Positions 1-8,061 of a stretch of DNA of 12,459 nt are shown here, one piece after another. The notes beneath the pieces were generated by a model, which did not search any database, was not told the origin of the DNA, and saw nothing but the letters and a program-made list of their open reading frames with translations. The stretch covers positions 56,773 through 69,231 of the forward strand of contig JAAVDV010000011.1 in assembly GCA_014801595.1 (NCBI GenBank). The letters run 5' to 3'. The DNA comes from Bacteroides sp. (GTDB lineage Bacteria > Bacteroidota > Bacteroidia > Bacteroidales > Muribaculaceae). Position 1 is the stretch's first letter; each line of letters opens with the position of its first letter. The position numbers and the translations under genes were made by a program.

Positions 1-62
1 CTTGATGCAAAGTAGCCAATCTTCTTACCATCAAGGAGTGAACTGTTTCCCAGAGTCTCCAT
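1..62 (-). CDS. 5' end of a leftward gene, probably DprA-like Rossmann protein (partial)
   Basis: A leftward reading frame starts with ATG at 62-60 and runs off the window edge. It encodes about 20 residues, beginning METLGNSSLLDGKKIGYFAS. The pattern LGN-x-x-LL followed by a short basic stretch and a G-[YF]-[FL]-[AC]-S strand resembles the N-terminus of Bacteroidetes DprA-like/SLOG Rossmann-fold proteins, which are often found in accessory islands. Only this short fragment is visible, so the family call rests on general resemblance, not on a domain. The gene is divergent from the restriction operon, and about 230 bases separate the two start codons. It could also be an unrelated protein or a chance frame. 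Confidence 0.4.
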   Translation of the reverse strand, partial: METLGNSSLLDGKKIGYFAS

Positions 63-292
63 TATCTGGTGTTAGTCAGCACTCTGCGCATAAAAATTCC
101 GACTGATTTATAGCTGTAATCTCGGAAAAATTTACTAATTTTGCAATTAAGTAACGCCTTTCTGATAATGACCAGTCAGTAAACAAAAAAGACACACGGC
201 AAGAGCCGAAAACCTTTGAGAACATCCTTGCAGTCGTTACAGGCTTTGGTCAGCCTTCAGATGCTACGCGGGTGTTTTCTTGTCAAATACGC
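63..292. other. Divergent intergenic region
   Basis: This stretch lies between two divergent starts and should hold promoters for both. A rightward promoter candidate is visible (separate entry). I found no exact TAnnTTTG on the minus strand for the leftward gene. The res reading frame stays open upstream of its ATG, back to a TAA at 152-154. The only common start codon in that extension is GTG at 272. Confidence 0.5.
114..143 (+). promoter_or_regulatory. Candidate Bacteroidetes-type promoter for the restriction operon
   Basis: TAATTTTG at 136-143 fits the Bacteroidetes -7 consensus TAnnTTTG. A CTG at 114-116 sits 19 nt upstream, where a TTG -33 element would be expected, and matches two of three bases. 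If used, transcription would start near 150 and leave a leader of about 140 nt before the res ATG. No other comparable match was seen in the leader. Confidence 0.45.
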
Positions 293-3200
293 ATGAAAGA
301 GAACCTTTCACCAATATTGAATAATCCATATGAGGAACCAAAGTTCCACTATGACGCTGATCTTAATGGGAATCTTGATTATACCAAGATTTTAGAAGGT
401 CGTCGCCCTTATTATTCCCATATTGGTATTGCTCCTAATCGACCAGAAACGGCTCTCTTTACAACTGACGATATTGGTACTGACGATCCAAATGCTCCTT
501 TCATCAACCTAATTCGTCAGGAAGTCAAGAAATGGAGATTGGCCGGTTATCCTAAAGCTACTCGCGTTACTAAGGAATTACTTAATTTTTGGTTTAATAA
601 TCCCGAACGCCAGAATTATCAAAAGCTGTTCTTCTGTCAGCGTGAGGCTATTGAAACAGCAGTCTATCTGAATGAAATTGCGGATTCTGACCCTAATATC
701 GGACGTGAAATTTTGCGTCAGCTTAATGAGCGAGTGGAGACTGTCTCGAAATTCTATGAATATGTCTTGCCTCGAACAGCTTTCAAGATGGCAACCGGAA
801 CCGGTAAGACGGTTGTTATGGCAATGCTCATTTTATATAATTTCATTAACAAAAAAATCAATGTTCAGGACACACGATTTGCAGATCATTTCTTAATAGT
901 TGCTCCCGGTATAACTATTCGTGATCGACTTAGTGTACTGTTTGTTGATGAAAATTCCACAAATGATTTTCAAAAGACAGACTACTACCATGTGCGTGGC
1001 TTAGTCCCACGTGCATACGAATCCTTGCTTGGAGGCTTAAATAATTCCATTACCATTACCAACTATCATCAGTTTGAGCCTAAAGTATATTCTGGTAAAA
1101 AATCAAGTCCCCTCGATGGAAAACTTGTTTATCGCGAAGGCGAGGGCATGATAAAACAAAACGACAAGGAAGGATATGTTTCAGTTATCTCGCGTTTGCT
1201 TGGACGTATGCCTAAAAGTAAACGTATTCTCGTGATAAACGACGAAGCTCACCATTGCTATCTCCCTCGGAAAAAGGAGGGTAAAATTGATTCCGAAGAT
1301 CAAGAAGAAAATGAAAAGGCGATGGTATGGTATGAGGGTCTGCGTCAACTCAAAAAGTTGGGCTATAAAATCCAACACGTTTATGATCTCTCTGCAACTC
1401 CATATTATTTGAAAGGCTCCGGCTATGCCGAATACTCGCTTTTTCCTTGGGTTGTCAGTGATTTTGGTCTGGTAGATGCCATTGAAAGCGGACTTGTAAA
1501 GATTCCTTTTCTTCCTGCTTTCGATGATTCGCATGAACTTAACGAACCTATACTCCGAAATATTTACGAGCACACATCTAAAGAACTCCCTAAGAAGGGT
1601 CAGAAAAAGGCTCGAAAGGAAGCTAAGGAAAAAGGAGTGGAAACCAAGGCAGAAGCTCCAGCCAATCTTCCGTCACTTCTTCAAATAGCCCTTGACCAAT
1701 TTGTCAAAGACTATGAAGAATATAATCGGGGGACTCGTCAGGAAGGTGAGGAATCAGTCAATGTATTTTCTACGCCTCCGGTTTTTATTGTCGTATGTAA
1801 TAACACTACAGTCAGCAAAGAAGTATTCAAATACATAGCCGGATATGAGACTGTAGACGTAGATGGAAATACAATCTATGTTGATGGCCATTTCCCTATA
1901 TTCTCCAACTATAAAGACGGTATACCGCTAAATCGCCAACCGAGTCTTCTGATTGACAGCGCGGCCATTGATAACGCAGGTGGTGTTGTCAGCGATGATT
2001 TCAAGAAAGTATTTCGAGAAGAGATTGAAAATTTCAAACGTGAATATGCACAGCTTCATGGTGCCGGAAGTGCTGATGCGCTTCCGGATGGCGACATATT
2101 ACGTGAAGTAGTAAATAGTGTCGGAAAATTTGGGACTCTTGGCTCACATATAAAGTGTGTGGTGTCTGTTTCGATGCTTACAGAAGGTTGGGATGCAAAT
2201 ACTGTAACCCATGTTTTGGGTGTCCGCGCTTTTGGTTCACAACTACTCTGCGAACAGGTTGCCGGTCGTGCACTTCGTCGTCGCAGTTATGAGCTTCGTC
2301 CATATAATAAGGATGGTGAGGAAATTGATTCTAAAGATGTAAAGCGTTATAAACCTGAAAATATAACTTGGAAATTTCCGCCTGAATATGCCCATATTAT
2401 AGGCGTTCCATTCAAGACTTTTAAGGGCGGAGGAGCAGGGACTCCTCCACCGGCAAAACCACGTACACCAATTTTCGCGATGCCGGAGCGTCGTGCATTA
2501 GAAATCAGATTCCCCAATATTGTAGGCTATCGCTGTGAAACTAAAGAGGGCGATATTCCATTTGATTATTCCGGCCTGTCGAAATACCGATTGAATTTCA
2601 ACGAGATTCCTACAAAGACTGTCCTTGAATCAGCAGTAACTGATCGAGAGGGAAGTAAGGAGATTGTGCTGAAGAGTGAATATCACGACATCCGCGATGC
2701 TCAAGTTATATACCAACTTACCCGCGACCTTATACGCGAAAAATATACTGACAAGGAAACCGGACGCCAGTTCCAGAAGTTTGCCAGACTTCGTAAGATT
2801 GTCGAGGAGTGGTATTATAATCAGGTTGAAATTGTCGGTGGTGATGGTTCGCCCGATTTGCGTCGACTTGTTGTTTTCTTTGACAAGAAAAAAGTCGTTG
2901 CTTCAATCTATGAAGGCATCCGGCAGGCGGCCAAAGGTGAAGATCGTATTTCTGCTATTCTCAATTACTATAATCCCGAAGGCTCCACTCGGCACGTCCA
3001 CAATTCCACAACAAAATCTGTCTGTGCTACGACGAAAAGCCACGTCAATTATGTAGTAGCCGACACTGATTCATGGGAACAAATAGCAGCAAAGACTTTC
3101 GAGGAAGTGGATGCAGTTCAGTGCTATGTCAAGAATCAATTCCTTGATTTCCGTATCCCCTATCTTTATCTTGACGAGGAACATGATTTCATTCCTGATT

Positions 3201-3430
3201 TCATTGCTAAAGTCAAAACTCCATTAGGAGAAACCGTAAATTTAATTATTGAAATTTCAGGTTGGAGCAACGACGTTACCGGCCATAAGGCTGAAAAACG
3301 TAAATATACAACTGACTGGTGGATTCCGGCAGCTAATGCGCTCGGCTCGCAGAATCGATGGGATTTTCTCGAAGTCTCAGATATCGACAATATCAAACCA
3401 ATTCTTCTCGCAAAAATCGCCCAATTATGA
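293..3430 (+). CDS. res: Type III-like restriction endonuclease subunit (BPTD_3080-like, DEAD/DEAH helicase plus nuclease)
   Basis: This 1045-aa protein should be the ATP-dependent DNA translocase and nuclease of a restriction-modification complex with the downstream Mod. Residues counted from ATG 293: motif I MATGTGKT with Lys172, motif II DEAH 317-320, motif III SAT 367-369, motif V TEGWD (EGWD 631-634), and motif VI EQVAGRALRR 654-663. A Lys/Glu-rich linker (about 430-460) separates the helicase lobes, and a Gly/Pro-rich linker lies at 712-726. The C-terminus has IPDFI (Asp969) followed by LIIEISG (Glu987), a PD-(D/E)xK-type nuclease core. Serine 989 stands where the lysine usually is; Lys999, Lys1002 and Lys1004 follow in a helix-like stretch. 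The IPAANALG...RW ending recalls BPTD_3080-family proteins. ATG 293 is preferred because the protein then begins MKENLSPILNNPYEEP, close to the family N-terminus; GTG 272 would add seven residues. It is first in the operon and overlaps mod by four bases. Confidence 0.88.
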   Translation: MKENLSPILNNPYEEPKFHYDADLNGNLDYTKILEGRRPYYSHIGIAPNRPETALFTTDDIGTDDPNAPFINLIRQEVKKWRLAGYPKATRVTKELLNFWFNNPERQNYQKLFFCQREAIETAVYLNEIADSDPNIGREILRQLNERVETVSKFYEYVLPRTAFKMATGTGKTVVMAMLILYNFINKKINVQDTRFADHFLIVAPGITIRDRLSVLFVDENSTNDFQKTDYYHVRGLVPRAYESLLGGLNNSITITNYHQFEPKVYSGKKSSPLDGKLVYREGEGMIKQNDKEGYVSVISRLLGRMPKSKRILVINDEAHHCYLPRKKEGKIDSEDQEENEKAMVWYEGLRQLKKLGYKIQHVYDLSATPYYLKGSGYAEYSLFPWVVSDFGLVDAIESGLVKIPFLPAFDDSHELNEPILRNIYEHTSKELPKKGQKKARKEAKEKGVETKAEAPANLPSLLQIALDQFVKDYEEYNRGTRQEGEESVNVFSTPPVFIVVCNNTTVSKEVFKYIAGYETVDVDGNTIYVDGHFPIFSNYKDGIPLNRQPSLLIDSAAIDNAGGVVSDDFKKVFREEIENFKREYAQLHGAGSADALPDGDILREVVNSVGKFGTLGSHIKCVVSVSMLTEGWDANTVTHVLGVRAFGSQLLCEQVAGRALRRRSYELRPYNKDGEEIDSKDVKRYKPENITWKFPPEYAHIIGVPFKTFKGGGAGTPPPAKPRTPIFAMPERRALEIRFPNIVGYRCETKEGDIPFDYSGLSKYRLNFNEIPTKTVLESAVTDREGSKEIVLKSEYHDIRDAQVIYQLTRDLIREKYTDKETGRQFQKFARLRKIVEEWYYNQVEIVGGDGSPDLRRLVVFFDKKKVVASIYEGIRQAAKGEDRISAILNYYNPEGSTRHVHNSTTKSVCATTKSHVNYVVADTDSWEQIAAKTFEEVDAVQCYVKNQFLDFRIPYLYLDEEHDFIPDFIAKVKTPLGETVNLIIEISGWSNDVTGHKAEKRKYTTDWWIPAANALGSQNRWDFLEVSDIDNIKPILLAKIAQL

Positions 3431-6036
3431 TAGATCCCAATAAAAAACCGGTAGAATCAATTAAGCATCCAGACGATTCCCGAACTGTTATTCCGACCTC
3501 TGAACTCGCGGGCGAGGAAGCTATGAATGTAGCAGGTTCTCCTGTTACAAGCCAATACCATACCTTCAAAAACAACTTTGACCGTGGGCGTGACCCCGAA
3601 CTGTATTGGCTCGGAAAGTATGCCAATGATGACGATGAAACAAAATCGCCTGATCTCCGCGTAGACATCCGCTCGCTATATGTGCATGAGGATATTAATC
3701 CCGAACTGCTTATCAAGAGGCTCTATCAGGTGCGTCAGGAGCAAAAGTCAAATCAACCGATGCTCTTTTCGCCTGATGAGATGCGTAGTGAGGTTGAAAA
3801 TCAACTTGAACGTGTTGCAGATTATTATACCCATTCAATGGACTGGAAGAACCGCCTGATTCAAGGTGATTCGTTGCTTGTGATGAACTCACTGCTTAAT
3901 CGTGAGAATATGGCAGGCAAGGTACAGACTATCTACATCGATCCTCCTTATGGCATAAAATATGGCTCTAACTGGCAGATGAAACTTAACTCACGCGATG
4001 TTAAAGACAACGATGAGAGTGTCAGCGGAGAACCCGAAATGATTAAGGCTTTCCGCGATACTTGGGAATTGGGCATACATAGTTATCTTTCCTATTTACG
4101 TGACCGTCTCGTTCTCGCCAAGGAACTGCTCACTCAATCTGGTTCTGTTTTTGTCCAAATCTCCGATGACAATGTTCATCTTGTTCGTAATCTGCTTGAT
4201 GAAGTTTTCGGCAGTGAAAATTTTGTTAGTCAGATTATTTATACTAAGACATCAGGAGCAACAAGTAAAACTATGAATAGTGTTGCAGACTATATATTAT
4301 GGTATTGTAAAGATATAAACAACTTAAAATTACGAAAATTATATGTTGAACAAGACTATGAAGTGAATTCGAGCGATTACTCAAGAATAGAACTGGCAGA
4401 CGGTCGTCGCTTAACTATAAAAGATTGGGAAAAAGAAAATCAAACAAAGTTTGAATATAAAAAACGACCAAAAGGCTCTAAGATTTTTGGGTTAGGAGAC
4501 TTAACATCCCAAACAGGAAGTGACTCTATACGCTTCCCAATAGAGTTTGAAGGTAAAACTTACACTATATCTGGTAGTCGAGGTTGGAGGACAAATAGAG
4601 AAGGTATCGAACGACTGAAGTCTTTAAACCGAATTGGTACAAAGGCATCCAGCATTAGGTATGTAAATTACTGGGACGATTTCCCTTATACAGAGGTTAA
4701 CAATCTCTGGCAGGATACTGGTACCAACCAAATGGAGGCAAAACTATATGTTGTTCAGTCAGGTATAAAACCAATTCAACGGTGCATCTTAATGACAACT
4801 GATCCCGGTGATTTGGTGCTTGACCCAACATGCGGAAGTGGTACAACGGCTTACGTTGCCGAACAATGGGGTCGCCGTTGGATTACTATTGACACTTCGC
4901 GTATTGCCCTCAATATCGCGAAGACGCGCCTTTCAACGGCTTTGTTCCCTTACTACGAATTATTCGACAAAGAAAATGGGAATATACGACAAGGTTTTGT
5001 GTATAAAACTGTTCCTCACATTACTCTAAAATCACTTGCGAACGACCTTGAACCCGAAGTTGAGACCCTCTACGACCAGCCTTTAGAGGATAAGAAACGT
5101 ATTCGAGTCAGTGGTCCGTTCACTGTTGATACATTGCAAAGCTATAATGTAGTGTCGCCGGAGTCTGTTGACGAGCGGCCCAACGAGGCAGAAGAAAACC
5201 GATTGTTTCAAGACCGTATTTTCAGCCATCTCCAAACGTCGGGTATTCGTAATGGCGATAAGAGCCAACGAGCCACATTCAAGCAAGTTGAGGCTGTTAG
5301 CCATCCATACCTCCACGCGCGTGGATGGTACACCGATGGTGACGGCGAAGACCGATTAGTCTATTTCCATATCGGGCCGAAATTCGGCACAGTCAGTAAA
5401 GTTGCCGTTGGTGAGGCTGTAAAAGCTTTCCGTAGCAAAGCGCGTAACGAAGGAGCGTCATGGCTTGTGTTGCTTGGTTTCTCGTTTGAGGATTCGATAA
5501 ATGACGAGGACTATAATATGGGCATATACACCGTCAGCAAGGTGCGTATGCACGACGACCTTATGCAAGATGGTCTTTTGAAAAAAGATAAGGGTGCCGG
5601 TTCGTTTATCACAATAGGCGAGCCTGACATTGCTATAGTCTATGACAGTGAAGTTGCATGTCACGTTGAGATTCGAGGACTCGATATTTACGACCCAATC
5701 AAAGACGACGTAAAAGCTCGTTCTGTTGAAGATATCGCCTACTGGGAAATTGACGATAACTATGATGAACAACAGTTCATCGTCCGCGAAATGCACTTCT
5801 GCGGAGGAAACAAGAAAGAGTTTGATGCGTGGAAGAAAGGTCTAAACGGCATAGCCTCTGCTAAGACTAAAAAGAAAGCCGAGACTACACTCAAACTTGA
5901 GCTCAACGACGAAGTGTGGGACACTCTCTACGATTTCCGCAGCTCTGCAATCGAGCGTCGCTCCGGTCGCAAGATCTGCGTCCGCGTAATCTCCCAATTC
6001 GGCGAAGAATCCTCCAAAATCCTCACCATCGAATAA
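3427..6036 (+). CDS. mod: Type III-like site-specific DNA methyltransferase (Mod)
   Basis: This 869-aa protein is predicted to methylate an amino group (most likely adenine N6) in the recognition sequence and to give the complex its specificity. From ATG 3427, catalytic motif IV is DPPY at 172-175 and the AdoMet-binding motif is DPTCGSG at 466-472. Motif IV before motif I is the beta-class order typical of type III Mod proteins. The roughly 170-residue target-recognition region lies between them. A long C-terminal part (about 500-869) carries conserved-looking stretches such as ARGWYTDGDGEDRLVYFHIG and is probably used for Res contact or DNA binding. The chosen ATG overlaps the res stop as ATGA, implying coupled translation; the frame extends upstream to 3358 inside res, which is less likely as a start. 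Mod following res is the reverse of the classic mod-res order. Confidence 0.9.
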   Translation: MIDPNKKPVESIKHPDDSRTVIPTSELAGEEAMNVAGSPVTSQYHTFKNNFDRGRDPELYWLGKYANDDDETKSPDLRVDIRSLYVHEDINPELLIKRLYQVRQEQKSNQPMLFSPDEMRSEVENQLERVADYYTHSMDWKNRLIQGDSLLVMNSLLNRENMAGKVQTIYIDPPYGIKYGSNWQMKLNSRDVKDNDESVSGEPEMIKAFRDTWELGIHSYLSYLRDRLVLAKELLTQSGSVFVQISDDNVHLVRNLLDEVFGSENFVSQIIYTKTSGATSKTMNSVADYILWYCKDINNLKLRKLYVEQDYEVNSSDYSRIELADGRRLTIKDWEKENQTKFEYKKRPKGSKIFGLGDLTSQTGSDSIRFPIEFEGKTYTISGSRGWRTNREGIERLKSLNRIGTKASSIRYVNYWDDFPYTEVNNLWQDTGTNQMEAKLYVVQSGIKPIQRCILMTTDPGDLVLDPTCGSGTTAYVAEQWGRRWITIDTSRIALNIAKTRLSTALFPYYELFDKENGNIRQGFVYKTVPHITLKSLANDLEPEVETLYDQPLEDKKRIRVSGPFTVDTLQSYNVVSPESVDERPNEAEENRLFQDRIFSHLQTSGIRNGDKSQRATFKQVEAVSHPYLHARGWYTDGDGEDRLVYFHIGPKFGTVSKVAVGEAVKAFRSKARNEGASWLVLLGFSFEDSINDEDYNMGIYTVSKVRMHDDLMQDGLLKKDKGAGSFITIGEPDIAIVYDSEVACHVEIRGLDIYDPIKDDVKARSVEDIAYWEIDDNYDEQQFIVREMHFCGGNKKEFDAWKKGLNGIASAKTKKKAETTLKLELNDEVWDTLYDFRSSAIERRSGRKICVRVISQFGEESSKILTIE
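4230..4740 (+). other. Putative target-recognition domain segment of mod, AT-rich
   Basis: Base composition drops abruptly inside mod. Line 4261-4320 is about 25% GC and 4321-4380 about 28%, against about 45% at 4081-4140 and 50% at 4861-4920. The segment lies between the DPPY motif and the DPTCGSG motif, where beta-class methyltransferases hold their recognition domain. The conserved NLWQDTGT-type stretch at its right edge marks return to the shared framework. This looks like an exchanged specificity cassette. Boundaries are approximate. Confidence 0.55.
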
Positions 6037-6048
6037 TACATTTTGCAT

Positions 6049-7209
6049 ATGCTTCAAATATTAAGAATACAAAACTTCAAGTTACACGAAGACACAACAA
6101 TAGAATTTGGAGGTTTAACCATACTAACTGGCATGAATGGTATGGGAAAATCAACTATACTCCAATCGTTACTTCTTTTAAGACAATCTTTTCAGTCTCA
6201 CCGATTGATGAAAGGATTAAATCTTAGAGGAGAACTTGTTGATTTAGGAATCTCCGGTAAATTAGCATGTCAGACAGTGGATTCCGATGAATTAAAATTG
6301 GATCTAATTTTCAAGACAATCGGTTGGCATTTCTCCTTTTTATATCCTGAAGATGGAATGGAAACCTATCTTCCTATAACTGACGAAGAAGAAACCCTGA
6401 CTGAAATGGATGTGGAAGAAGAAGAATTTCTATTTGCCTGGGCTAAACAGAATTTATTTAGCACAGACTTTCAATATATCAGTGCTTTCCGGTTTGGTCC
6501 AATGATAACTTATGGTAGGGATTCTGCTGTTGTTAGTCAAGACAAACAGATATCAAAAACACAAGGTAAATGCGAATATACTGTTCATTTCTTATATCAC
6601 TTCAGAAATATGAAGGTATTGGAAGAACTCTCTTTACCGGATTCTTCTAATAACTATAACTATCAACTTGGTAACCAAGTGGAGCTTTGGTTACAAGCAA
6701 TCTCGCCAAAGATCCATTTGAATATTGAGCAGTCTGGAGAAGATTTTAGACTCAATTATAAATTTGACAGAGAGAACAATTTACCTACCGAAGAAATGTC
6801 TGCAGTTAATACTGGTTTTGGCATATCCTATTTACTGCCTATACTCGTCGCTATATTGAGTGCCAAACCAGGTGCTCTAATTCTTATTGAAAATCCAGAA
6901 GCTCATGTACATCCCAAAGGTCAGTCAGTCTTGATGGAGTTAGTTGCAAGGGCCGTTAAAGCAGGAATTCAGATAATAATTGAGACCCATAGTGACCATA
7001 TTATAAATGGAGCTTTGGTAAATGTAAAAAGAGGTATACTGACAGACGATAGTATAAAGGTATATTTCTTTAATCGTGATGAGGAGCGTCATGTCGCCCA
7101 AACTCACAAACTAAAGGTCACATCTTCGGGACAGATTAAGCGTCCGCCTAAAGATTTCTTTGATCAAATGCAGATTGATTTACGAGTGCTAACAGGAATA
7201 GATAAATAA
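6049..7209 (+). CDS. AAA family ATPase, DUF3696-type (RecF/OLD-like)
   Basis: This 386-aa protein is a predicted ABC-type/AAA ATPase of the RecF/OLD-like group. From ATG 6049: an N-terminal strand pair (LQILRIQNFKLHEDTTIEF), Walker A GMNGMGKST at 28-36 (Lys34), a signature-like NTGFGISYLLPIL, Walker B and D-loop LILIENPEAHVHPKGQ (Glu281), and the H-switch ETHSDHIINGAL. The tail SGQIKRPPKDFFDQMQIDL matches the DUF3696 C-terminal signature. No TOPRIM nuclease domain follows, unlike OLD proteins, so an effector is probably supplied by a partner. ATG 6049 is preferred to TTG 6043 because the protein then begins MLQILRIQNFKL, as in the family. It starts 12 nt after mod and ends 3 nt before the next gene. 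GC content falls sharply relative to the end of mod. Confidence 0.87.
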   Translation: MLQILRIQNFKLHEDTTIEFGGLTILTGMNGMGKSTILQSLLLLRQSFQSHRLMKGLNLRGELVDLGISGKLACQTVDSDELKLDLIFKTIGWHFSFLYPEDGMETYLPITDEEETLTEMDVEEEEFLFAWAKQNLFSTDFQYISAFRFGPMITYGRDSAVVSQDKQISKTQGKCEYTVHFLYHFRNMKVLEELSLPDSSNNYNYQLGNQVELWLQAISPKIHLNIEQSGEDFRLNYKFDRENNLPTEEMSAVNTGFGISYLLPILVAILSAKPGALILIENPEAHVHPKGQSVLMELVARAVKAGIQIIIETHSDHIINGALVNVKRGILTDDSIKVYFFNRDEERHVAQTHKLKVTSSGQIKRPPKDFFDQMQIDLRVLTGIDK

Positions 7210-7212
7210 GAT

Positions 7213-8061
7213 ATGGCAAATAAAGAAACTTGCCAGTTATTTATAATTTTCCCTGAACATGAAGATGTAGAAAAAACATCTTCATGTATTAGGGAATTTA
7301 CCTTGTTTGCTCCTGATGAAGTAATGGCTTTTATTGACTTTATAGACAGGATGGAACAACGTGGACGTGCGGAACACTATATGTTATATTTTGATTCAAA
7401 AAATATCAGGAAATTTCTTTATCCTGTGTATGAATTAGAAGAGTATTATCCTAAAGTTGAAGTGACGTTACTTAATGCTCTTAATAGATTCGCAGAGGAC
7501 TGGAGAGAAGCACCTATTCAAAATAGCGGTGTTGACTATAAACTCTTTCAAGCACCTGTAATCGATGATAGTTTCTGTGAGGTATGTGAGCGAAAGTATC
7601 AATCGGATGTCGAAGCTACTAACTCAACATATGCTATTATAAATCATAGTGCACTTGAGGATGTATCAACCGCAGCGATGCACAGAAATCTGCATCAAAT
7701 AGATATACCTGTGTTAGAGGCGACACTTGAAAAAATAGAAAGTTGGTTGCAAGAAAATCGTCGTCCGCCTCGAATTTACAATTGGAATCGTAAACATGGC
7801 GAAAATGGCGTAGGAGCATTCAAAGAACATAAAAATGATTCTGTCGCAATATTATACTGTTCAAAAGAACATGCAACAGAACTTCTACATAAAGCTATAG
7901 GAGAAAATAACGATACTGGTCCCTTATACGTATGGGATGATGAGTATGGACTCTATATGGAGTTTAAACGTGAATCAAAATCTTCAACCGTTTTCCATTC
8001 CTACCATCTTGAGGATGGTGATAGAAAGATTCCCACAATCCAAAAATTATTAAGCAGATGA
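7213..8061 (+). CDS. Hypothetical protein, partner of the DUF3696 ATPase
   Basis: I do not recognise this 282-aa protein. It is acidic to neutral, has no signal peptide or membrane segment, and looks cytoplasmic. Visible features are a Cys pair (Cys122-x2-Cys125 in DSFCEVCERK), a compact stretch RIYNWNRKHGENGVGAFKEH followed by DSVAILYCSKEHATELLHKA (Cys216, His220), and an aromatic C-terminus YVWDDEYGLYMEFK and FHSYHLED. Cys122, Cys125, Cys216 and His220 could bind a metal, but this is a guess. The clustered Asn, His, Lys, Glu and Gly residues look like a conserved active or binding site. It lies 3 nt after the ATPase gene and overlaps the DUF262 gene by ATGA, so the three are very likely co-translated. 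A working guess is an effector or sensor for the ATPase; no enzymatic class can be assigned from the sequence. Confidence 0.82.
   Translation: MANKETCQLFIIFPEHEDVEKTSSCIREFTLFAPDEVMAFIDFIDRMEQRGRAEHYMLYFDSKNIRKFLYPVYELEEYYPKVEVTLLNALNRFAEDWREAPIQNSGVDYKLFQAPVIDDSFCEVCERKYQSDVEATNSTYAIINHSALEDVSTAAMHRNLHQIDIPVLEATLEKIESWLQENRRPPRIYNWNRKHGENGVGAFKEHKNDSVAILYCSKEHATELLHKAIGENNDTGPLYVWDDEYGLYMEFKRESKSSTVFHSYHLEDGDRKIPTIQKLLSR

Noticed and set aside
1181..1573. Leftward 130-codon frame inside res
   Set aside because: It is antisense to the helicase motifs of res and has no protein-like features.
5312..5323. Palindrome CCACGCGCGTGG inside mod
   Set aside because: It is short and in coding sequence, and the encoded residues explain it; no sign of a regulatory role.
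5458..5796. Leftward 112-codon frame inside mod
   Set aside because: It is a shadow of the mod C-terminal domain with no independent support.
6037..6045. Separate promoter for the DUF3696 gene at TACATTTTG
   Set aside because: The spacing does not fit TAnnTTTG exactly, and it lies only 4 nt before the ATG, so it would give a leaderless or truncated message.
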